From Pseudomonadota bacterium (lineage in GTDB: Bacteria > SAR324 > XYD2-FULL-50-16 > JAHJRI01), in NCBI GenBank assembly GCA_022360105.1, contig JAKSDL010000573.1:1-30476 (forward strand): a DNA stretch of 30,476 nucleotides, read 5' to 3'. Positions 24,964-30,476 of the stretch are shown piece by piece; the stretch's first letter is position 1; each line of letters starts with the position of its first letter. A program made the translations under genes and the position numbers. The notes beneath the pieces are model-generated. The model saw nothing but the letters and a program-made list of their open reading frames with translations, was not told where the DNA came from and did no database searches.

Positions 24964-27290
24964 TTTTTACCTGGGATTACCTTGAACAGGGCTTTTTTTG
25001 AGGATTTTGAATTTAGATAGCTGACATACAGACGTGCCTTTTCAACAAAAGGCGTAAAGGAGGCTTGCGGAATATCTTCCGGGTATTTTTTTAAAATCCA
25101 GTCAAAATATTTTCTTGCTTCTGCAAAACTAGACAATTTATAACTGACCAAGCCCATTAGAAAAATCCATTCTTCGTCCACTTTTTCCATCGATTTCACT
25201 TTTTCCAGAGCTTCTTTACAATCCTGCCATTGCGACATGGCATTCATCAATCTTGCTTGCTTCATCCAGATCAATTTCAGCTCATCTTCATCCAGGGAAC
25301 TTCCTTTTGTAATTTTACTTATCAACTCGGCAAACTCCCCGGGATTGAATATTTTCCCCTGGTGTCTTGGAAAATCAATCAAACAAGTGGGAAAGCCGTA
25401 TTGGTGGGTTCCGGTTTCCGGTGTAATTTTGAATATCCTGTCAACCCTGGATTGCTGGGACAACTCATCCAATTGTGTTGTATCCAATTCAAACGGCAAA
25501 TCAGCCTCGCACCTTTTACAGGTAAATCCGTGGGGCACCCAAATAGCTTCAGCTGTTAAGCGATTGGAGGATAATATTGAAGTTTCATCGATGTAGATGA
25601 TTTCAGCGGAATATTGAAATGAGCTTTTGCATTCACGGCAATGGAGACGAACAGGCTTCTTCATCCCCAGCAATTGATGGCCTGACTTCCCGGACCTGAA
25701 AACTTCGGTTTGTATATCTTCAGGAAGCTCAACATTAAAAACAGTTGAAATTAACAATAGCAACCTGGAGATTTCCCTTTCCCCCTCGTCATATTTTGCC
25801 AGCAACAGGTTTAAAAAGGATGCATCAGGCAGAAACTCCAATGTTTGATAAAGAGTTTCAGTATGAAATTGGTAAAGATAATCAAAATGGTCATGAATTA
25901 GTTTTATGGCACCCTTACTTGGTCGTAATTGAAACAATTGCAGGGCATAATCTATGGAAACCTTGTCTTTTGCCTTAACAAATCCTGTAAAATTAGCACG
26001 ATAAATCCTAGCCAGACCGTCGGTAAGAAAATTGGAAAAGTCGGGATTGGGAAATATTGTCGGCCAGGGCACAGCAAACCCCAGCAGTTCACCCCTGTAA
26101 AAAGACCATATTACGTCGTTTTTGTTGTCATTGACATCCACAGGTGATTCGTCATGAATGATCACCAACTCTTTTTCAGGCCACTGCGGCGGTTCCGGAA
26201 AAAACATCGATAGAATTTTCTCCCGGTTTGTCTTAATCAGCAATGTGGAATGATAATAGTTTGCGATCTGTTCAACATGCTCTGCCGGATTTTGCATCCA
26301 GCCCGAGAATGCTTTCTCCAGTACTATAAACAGGGGAACGGAAAGAATGAATTGAACTTCAAGCTCGACAATTTTTGGAATAGTATTTTTAAACAGATTT
26401 TCATTACGTGAAAATCCGTCAATAATCCATTTAAGCTTAAGGAGGTTTTGATCGTCTTCATCTTCTGCGAGCAAATGGCCAATCCATTGTTGAACAGTGT
26501 CTATCAGTGCCTTTGAGCAGTTGGGACTATTTTTATGAAGACTTTCGGGTTCGCCCAGGGCAGATTCCAATTCATTCCAGTAGTGGCGGTCTGTCAAGTC
26601 TTCATCAAGCCCCAAAAGAATATAACATTGGTTGTAAATGGAACTGATTGTATATCCTTTGGAAAGATTAGCAGCCCACCAGTCTCTAAGTTCCGAATCA
26701 ACCAGGGAGTCCACAAGATGAAGTGTCAGTTCTGCATCGGAAAATTGATCCCTTAAAATAAAATATTGATCGATTACTTCGGTATAGTCTTGCTCCGACT
26801 CGCAGAATTGTAGCAGATTTGTAAACAAAACAGAGCTTTTAACCACGTCACTGTGAAAACTCCTCAGGGTATTCAAAACAGGTTGAAAGTTTTGCTGTCT
26901 GTCAAAATTCAGTTGAGAATAAACCGCCGCATCGTATTCAAGTCTGGTTGACTGGTTGTCGTGGTTCAGTTGATCAAACCATTTGTGTAACAGTGCCCTG
27001 GTGATATCATTTGGAAATGCGGATAAGGCAAAGGCTGCCGTATACTTTAATTGTCCTTCTGCCCCTCGGAAAATTCGAATGATATCTGCGGTATAGCCTT
27101 CCAGCTTCAAATCGGCAATTTTAGCTAAACCCGCGTCCTGAATATCCACAAACTGAGAGTTTAGAAAATATGGCAGGAAATCTTTAATCTGCTCGTTATC
27201 CAGTTTAATAATTTGGAACGCACCCCAAATAGCAACAATTTCAATGTCCGACTGAATGCAATCTATTAATTGCTCTTTTTCAAATAACAT
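24960..27290 (-). CDS. HEAT-repeat / zinc-ribbon / TPR protein, function unknown
   Basis: A 776-residue cytoplasmic protein that I do not recognise. The N-terminal 300 residues are alpha-helical repeats of HEAT type (e.g. FLPYFLNSQFVDIQDAGLAKI, LKYTAAFALSAFP). A central helical region follows. A zinc-ribbon-like pair of CXXC motifs sits at about 548/551 (CRECKSSF) and 590/593 (CKRCEADLPFEL). The C-terminal 120 residues are TPR-like (ARLMNAMSQWQDCKEALEKV, ARKYFDWILKKYP). No catalytic motif is visible. I chose the ATG at 27290, preceded by a GGA; a TTG at 27347 would add 19 residues. Its TGA overlaps the recJ ATG (ATGA), so it is probably made together with RecJ. Its role may be as a scaffold, but this is inference. 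Confidence 0.68.
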   Translation of the reverse strand: MLFEKEQLIDCIQSDIEIVAIWGAFQIIKLDNEQIKDFLPYFLNSQFVDIQDAGLAKIADLKLEGYTADIIRIFRGAEGQLKYTAAFALSAFPNDITRALLHKWFDQLNHDNQSTRLEYDAAVYSQLNFDRQQNFQPVLNTLRSFHSDVVKSSVLFTNLLQFCESEQDYTEVIDQYFILRDQFSDAELTLHLVDSLVDSELRDWWAANLSKGYTISSIYNQCYILLGLDEDLTDRHYWNELESALGEPESLHKNSPNCSKALIDTVQQWIGHLLAEDEDDQNLLKLKWIIDGFSRNENLFKNTIPKIVELEVQFILSVPLFIVLEKAFSGWMQNPAEHVEQIANYYHSTLLIKTNREKILSMFFPEPPQWPEKELVIIHDESPVDVNDNKNDVIWSFYRGELLGFAVPWPTIFPNPDFSNFLTDGLARIYRANFTGFVKAKDKVSIDYALQLFQLRPSKGAIKLIHDHFDYLYQFHTETLYQTLEFLPDASFLNLLLAKYDEGEREISRLLLLISTVFNVELPEDIQTEVFRSGKSGHQLLGMKKPVRLHCRECKSSFQYSAEIIYIDETSILSSNRLTAEAIWVPHGFTCKRCEADLPFELDTTQLDELSQQSRVDRIFKITPETGTHQYGFPTCLIDFPRHQGKIFNPGEFAELISKITKGSSLDEDELKLIWMKQARLMNAMSQWQDCKEALEKVKSMEKVDEEWIFLMGLVSYKLSSFAEARKYFDWILKKYPEDIPQASFTPFVEKARLYVSYLNSKSSKKALFKVIPGKK

Positions 27291-27551
27291 TAATGAATCC
27301 GTAAACTTGTAAAAGAAGAGGAATGCCACTGGTATTGCTCTATTCAAATCAGCTTAGCTACTGCTTCTAAAAGCTACAAGAAAAAATTCAGTATCGCCCT
27401 GTTATTGCAATCTACAGGTAGCTTTATAATTCAATTGATATTATTGTGATATTATGACAGAAACTAAAAGATAAGGTGTGACGACACCTTGCTTTTTCAG
27501 CCCTGAAAACAACGTTTCCGGAGCAATAGTTAAATTTTATAGGGAATAGGA
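27291..27551. promoter_or_regulatory. Divergent promoter region upstream of pfkA
   Basis: No gene is seen in these 261 bases. A perfect TATAAT (27425-27430) faces pfkA, with only a weak TTATTG 17 bases upstream. Initiation there would give a leader of roughly 115 bases that contains the terminator-like hairpin at 27473-27497. The pfkA ATG is preceded by an AGGG...AGGA purine stretch that serves as its ribosome-binding site. Confidence 0.4.
27473..27497 (+). terminator. Terminator-like hairpin in the pfkA leader
   Basis: AAGGTGT (27473-27479), loop GACG, ACACCTT (27484-27490), then GC and TTTTT. The 7-bp perfect stem and T-run fit a short intrinsic terminator on the plus strand, about 55 bases before the pfkA start. 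It may end upstream read-through or act as an attenuator. Confidence 0.5.
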
Positions 27552-28844
27552 ATGAAACCTCCATTTTCTGCAGAAGAAGTCGTAATTAAACGATTGGGTG
27601 AATCCAAAATCAAATCTCCATTATCCATTGCCGACGAAGTTCTATTAAACCAGGAAATCCTGTTTCATCCTTACCCGGGAATGAAGCAGGAAGATCCACC
27701 GGTTGCATTTGAAATCTCGCAACCGGATAAAATGATTTATTTTGACCCTACCAAAGTTACAGCGGCGATAGTCACCTGCGGAGGTTTATGTCCCGGTTTA
27801 AACAATGTAATCCGTGCTATCGTCATGAGCCTTTATCATGGTTATGGGGTGCGAAGCATATTTGGTATCCGGTATGGTTTGCAAGGTTTCATTCCTTCGT
27901 ACGGTCATCCCCTGGTTCCGCTCGATCCTGGCGTCGTCTCCGATATTCACGAACAGGGTGGAACAATGCTGGGGTCTTCCCGCGGTGCACAATCTGTTGA
28001 AACAATAGTTGATACACTGGAACGGCAGAATATCAATATGCTGTTCATTATCGGTGGTGACGGTACTTTGAGAGCTGCAGAAAAGATTGAAAAAGAAGTT
28101 TCCAACAGACATTTAAAAATTGCTGTAGCAGCCATTCCCAAGACGATTGATAACGATATTTCCTTTGTTTCCAAATCATTCGGGTTTGAAACAGCAGTCG
28201 ACACTGCAACAAACGCTATCCAGTGCGCCCACACTGAAGCACTTTCTTATCCCAATGGCATTGGCTTGGTTAAGCTAATGGGTAGATACTCCGGATTCAT
28301 TGCCGCTACGGCAGCAGCTTCTCAACGTGATGTTAACTATGTGCTTATTCCGGAGGTGGACTTTGATCTGGAAGGACCAAATGGCTTCCTGGAGAACTTG
28401 AAAATGCGCCTCGAATCTCGCTCTCATGCAGTAATCGTTGTGGCTGAAGGCGCGGGACAACGGTTCTTTCAAAATGGAGAAGAGGCAACTGATCAGTCAG
28501 GAAATGTAAAACTCAAGGATATTGGTAGTTTATTGAAGGATCGCATCAACGATTATTTCCTCAAACAGGGCATCGAAGTAAACTTGAAATACATCGACCC
28601 GAGTTACATTATCCGGTCTGTCCCGGCTAATACGAACGATGGTCTGTTTAGTGCGACCCTGGGGCAAAATGCTGTTCACGCTGCCATGTCAGGCAGAACG
28701 GGATTGCTGGTTTCCATTTGGCATGGTGTGTATTGTCAGCTCCCCATAAGCCTGACTATTTCACACAAAAAGACCCTGCACCCAAGTTCCAGATTGTGGA
28801 TCAGTGTTTTGGAGTCTACAGGGCAACCCTCCTTCAAGAACTAA
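27552..28844 (+). CDS. pfkA: ATP-dependent 6-phosphofructokinase (plant/TP0108-like group)
   Basis: Phosphorylates fructose 6-phosphate to fructose 1,6-bisphosphate in glycolysis. The 430-residue protein is longer than E. coli PfkA because of an N-terminal extension of about 68 residues before VTAAIVTCGGLCPGLNNVIR. Active-site motifs: GGDGT (168-172), PKTIDND (196-202), GLVKLMGRYSGF (about 238-249) and IIRSVPANTND. The glycine in GGDG indicates ATP use; PPi-dependent enzymes carry GGDD. The C-terminus LWISVLESTGQPSF matches the end of plant-type and TP0108-type PFKs, so the frame is intact. It is monocistronic and faces the Hpt gene, with a strong palindrome between them. Confidence 0.92.
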   Translation: MKPPFSAEEVVIKRLGESKIKSPLSIADEVLLNQEILFHPYPGMKQEDPPVAFEISQPDKMIYFDPTKVTAAIVTCGGLCPGLNNVIRAIVMSLYHGYGVRSIFGIRYGLQGFIPSYGHPLVPLDPGVVSDIHEQGGTMLGSSRGAQSVETIVDTLERQNINMLFIIGGDGTLRAAEKIEKEVSNRHLKIAVAAIPKTIDNDISFVSKSFGFETAVDTATNAIQCAHTEALSYPNGIGLVKLMGRYSGFIAATAAASQRDVNYVLIPEVDFDLEGPNGFLENLKMRLESRSHAVIVVAEGAGQRFFQNGEEATDQSGNVKLKDIGSLLKDRINDYFLKQGIEVNLKYIDPSYIIRSVPANTNDGLFSATLGQNAVHAAMSGRTGLLVSIWHGVYCQLPISLTISHKKTLHPSSRLWISVLESTGQPSFKN

Positions 28845-28916
28845 TTAACTCAAGTTTCGCACCCTTGTTTTATTCTATCAGTGGCTCTGCAGTTCACTTC
28901 AAAGCTAGCAGTAGGT

Positions 28917-28946
28917 GCAGGATGGGCAACTCGTTGCCCATCCTGC
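28917..28946. terminator. Strong palindrome between convergent pfkA and Hpt genes
   Basis: GCAGGATGGGCAAC (28917-28930), TC, GTTGCCCATCCTGC (28933-28946): a perfect 14-bp inverted repeat. On the plus strand it is followed by GGGTTT, not a long T-run. Its position between convergent genes suggests a bidirectional terminator; a REP-like mobile palindrome is the alternative. Confidence 0.6.
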
Positions 28947-28957
28947 GGGTTTCCGAC

Positions 28958-29314
28958 TCACTTGGTCAGTTTCTTCATTTCAGACAGGGTATTTACCAAA
29001 ACGTTGTCCAGTTCTTTAACTACATCATCGAGTTCATCGATATTACCGGCTTTGGCAAAAGACTCAATTGTCTTGCCCAAAATACTGAGTTTATCAGCAC
29101 CGACATTTAAACACATACCTTTAAATTTATGACCTGAATCGGCCAAATCCGCCTGATTTCGCTCTTTCACCAGCACTTTTATTTTATTGATGAGTTTAGG
29201 CGCTTCCAGGCTGAAAACCTCAACAAGTTTCTCCAAAAAATCTTCCCCAATCTGCCTTCGCGATTCAAAGAAATCAAGATCGATTAACACAGGGCTATCA
29301 TTATCAGTAGTCAT
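28958..29314 (-). CDS. Histidine phosphotransfer (Hpt) domain protein
   Basis: A 118-residue single-domain Hpt protein. The phosphoacceptor motif is HKFKG (His62) within SGHKFKGMCLNVGA, matching the family's A-H-x-L-K-G-x-x-x-x-x-G-A, with four-helix-bundle heptads around it (FLEKLVEVFSLEAPKLINKI, LGKTIESFAKAG). Such proteins shuttle phosphate between receiver domains of hybrid kinases and response regulators. No kinase or regulator is adjacent, so it is an orphan in this window. 88 bases separate it from the dehydrogenase gene upstream on the same strand. Confidence 0.85.
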   Translation of the reverse strand: MTTDNDSPVLIDLDFFESRRQIGEDFLEKLVEVFSLEAPKLINKIKVLVKERNQADLADSGHKFKGMCLNVGADKLSILGKTIESFAKAGNIDELDDVVKELDNVLVNTLSEMKKLTK

Positions 29315-29402
29315 CGTACCTAATTGAAAAATTTAAGGTTTCCAACTGTAAGTTTTATTATTTGACGGTTGTTGGACGATGTTGCGGAACGAGCATCATT
29401 TT

Positions 29403-30251
29403 TCAATAGGAATAAAAACCTCTCCCTGTTTTTCGTCCTAACCATCCGGCTTCCACATATTTTCTTAATAACGGGCAAGGACGGTATTTCGAATCCTTAA
29501 ATCCGTCGTAAAGTGTTTCCATGATGGCCAGGCAGGTATCAAGTCCGATCAGGTCCGCCAGCGCCAACGGTCCCATGGGATGGTTCATGCCCAGTTTCAT
29601 TACCGTGTCAATATCATCGGCCTTGCCAACATTGTGATACAAACAGAAAACAGCTTCGTTGATCATAGGCATTAGAATTCTGTTGGCGATAAATCCCGGA
29701 AAATCATTCGCTTCTGCCGGTGTTTTGCCAAATTTCTCAGAAAGCTTCCATGTTGTCTGAAATGTTTCTTCAGAAGTCGCTATACCGCGAATAACCTCAA
29801 CCAGTTTCATTACCGGAACCGGATTCATAAAATGCATACCGATAATCAGCTCGGGTCTGTTTGTATTTGCCGCAATTCTCCCGATTGGAATCGAAGAGGT
29901 GTTGGTTGAAAGGATCACACCTTCATTGCATATTTCATCCAGATCCCTGAAAATTTTAAGTTTCACCGGTTCATTTTCTGTGGCAGCCTCTACCAGAAAA
30001 TCAGCCTTCGCCATATCCTTAAGATCAACACTGGTTTGAATCCTCTTCAGAATGGCATCCTTCTCGTCAGCTGGGAGCTTTCCCTTGCTGACACTCTTTT
30101 CCAGGTTTTTAGCAATCGTGGCCAGACCTTTTTCGACAAATTCGTCTTTGATATCGTTCATTATGACATCCAGTCCACTCATTGCTGCTACTTGGGCAAT
30201 TCCGTTTCCCATTTGTCCGGCACCAATTACTCCAAATGTTTTTATCTCCAT
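29403..30251 (-). CDS. 3-hydroxybutyryl-CoA dehydrogenase
   Basis: NAD(P)-dependent enzyme that interconverts 3-hydroxyacyl-CoA and acetoacetyl-CoA in beta-oxidation or butyrate/PHB-type metabolism. The 282-residue length is typical of Hbd/PaaH. The N-terminal Rossmann motif is GVIGAGQMGNGIAQ (G10, G12, G15). The catalytic His lies in GMHFMNPVPVMKLVEVI, followed by its partner Glu. The C-terminal helical domain contains FPGFIANRILMPMINEA and GMNHPMGPLALADLIGLD. The ATG at 30251 is set by GGGGG four bases upstream; an upstream in-frame ATG at 30293 would add 14 unrelated residues. Confidence 0.94.
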   Translation of the reverse strand: MEIKTFGVIGAGQMGNGIAQVAAMSGLDVIMNDIKDEFVEKGLATIAKNLEKSVSKGKLPADEKDAILKRIQTSVDLKDMAKADFLVEAATENEPVKLKIFRDLDEICNEGVILSTNTSSIPIGRIAANTNRPELIIGMHFMNPVPVMKLVEVIRGIATSEETFQTTWKLSEKFGKTPAEANDFPGFIANRILMPMINEAVFCLYHNVGKADDIDTVMKLGMNHPMGPLALADLIGLDTCLAIMETLYDGFKDSKYRPCPLLRKYVEAGWLGRKTGRGFYSY

Positions 30252-30255
30252 ATTT

Positions 30256-30260
30256 CCCCC
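30256..30260 (-). promoter_or_regulatory. Shine-Dalgarno that fixes the dehydrogenase start
   Basis: GGGGG on the minus strand, preceded by an A-run and four bases from the ATG at 30251. It decides the start in favour of the 282-residue protein. Confidence 0.65.
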
Positions 30261-30426
30261 TTTTTTCAAAATCGCATGTTCCCTGCGATTCAACCAATGT
30301 AAAGAACTCTATTTCGAATGATATGTTTATAATGATGAGATCGCCGAAGTAATGCTTTGTTCGCCTGTTAACCCACACAAAGTTAGCCCATACTAAATCA
30401 ATTCCCTGAAACTATCAACCAGCGCG

Positions 30427-30474
30427 CTAGTTATCGTCACCAAATAATTTAACTGGAATGTTTGTTTTCCGTTT
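30427..30474 (-). CDS. Possible C-terminal end of a gene entering from the right edge
   Basis: The last bases on the minus strand keep one frame open to a TAG at 30427-30429, ending in KLFGDDN. The frame is too short to identify and chance is not excluded. An imperfect hairpin around AGCGCGCT overlaps and follows the stop. About 175 bases then separate it from the dehydrogenase start. Confidence 0.25.
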   Translation of the reverse strand, partial: KRKTNIPVKLFGDDN

Positions 30475-30476
30475 TC

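Noticed and set aside
28718..29110. Open frame overlapping the 3' end of pfkA, considered as a sign of a pfkA frameshift
   Set aside because: The original pfkA frame continues to LWISVLESTGQPSF, the expected family C-terminus, so there is no frameshift.
1..30476. CRISPR arrays, insertion sequences, integrase or phage genes
   Set aside because: No regularly spaced repeats, transposase motifs or phage structural genes were seen on either strand.

Overview
The window reads as a piece of a Gram-negative bacterial chromosome with moderate-to-low GC. A heptose-bisphosphate phosphatase (LPS core sugar), type II secretion/pilus-type gspE and gspF, a predicted outer-membrane lipoprotein and a proteobacterial-style information-processing block all point to a proteobacterium-like organism, possibly deltaproteobacterial or SAR324-like. 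That placement is inference from gene content only. I see no rRNA, CRISPR array, insertion sequence or phage genes; nearly all genes are core housekeeping, with a few islands of unfamiliar genes.

Layout from left to right. (1) 49-3701: gmhB, a small divergent zinc-knuckle membrane protein, and a two-gene gspE-gspF secretion cassette. (2) 3721-6206, minus strand: trpD-trpC-trpF, three tryptophan-pathway genes, with trpC and trpF overlapping. (3) 6521-13201, plus strand: a tightly packed four-gene unit of no recognised pathway: an AAA/STAND-like ATPase with a winged helix and TPR repeats, a secreted protein with a C-terminal membrane domain, a cobalamin-fold radical SAM enzyme and a PhnW-like class V aminotransferase. 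(4) 13242-21494, minus strand: one long collinear block transcribed lysS, metallo-beta-lactamase-fold hydrolase, mraY, serS, tRNA-Ser(UGA), tRNA-Ser(GCU), tRNA-Arg(GCG), tRNA-Ser(GGA), SRP RNA (ffs), dnaX, ybaB, recR. (5) 21924-23227, plus strand: a lipoprotein and a two-TM zinc-ribbon protein, both unrecognised. (6) 23251-27290, minus strand: recJ, preceded by an overlapping 776-residue HEAT/zinc-ribbon/TPR protein. (7) 27552-30476: pfkA (plus), then an orphan Hpt protein, 3-hydroxybutyryl-CoA dehydrogenase and possibly the tail of another gene (minus).

The strongest unusual observation is in dnaX. The clamp-loader gene is split between two reading frames at a run of nine A residues (minus strand). 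The zero frame stops three codons after the run and gives a gamma-like protein of 386 residues. The -1 frame is open for 268 codons without interruption and encodes a recognisable tau tail. This looks like programmed ribosomal frameshifting or transcriptional slippage.

Other points worth attention: the unfamiliar ATPase/secreted protein/radical SAM/aminotransferase operon; a radical SAM cluster motif spaced CX4CX2C; serS directly upstream of three serine tRNAs; an arginine tRNA with a G34 (GCG) anticodon in place of the usual ACG; the recJ-coupled HEAT protein; and alternative-pairing inverted repeats in front of the lipoprotein gene.
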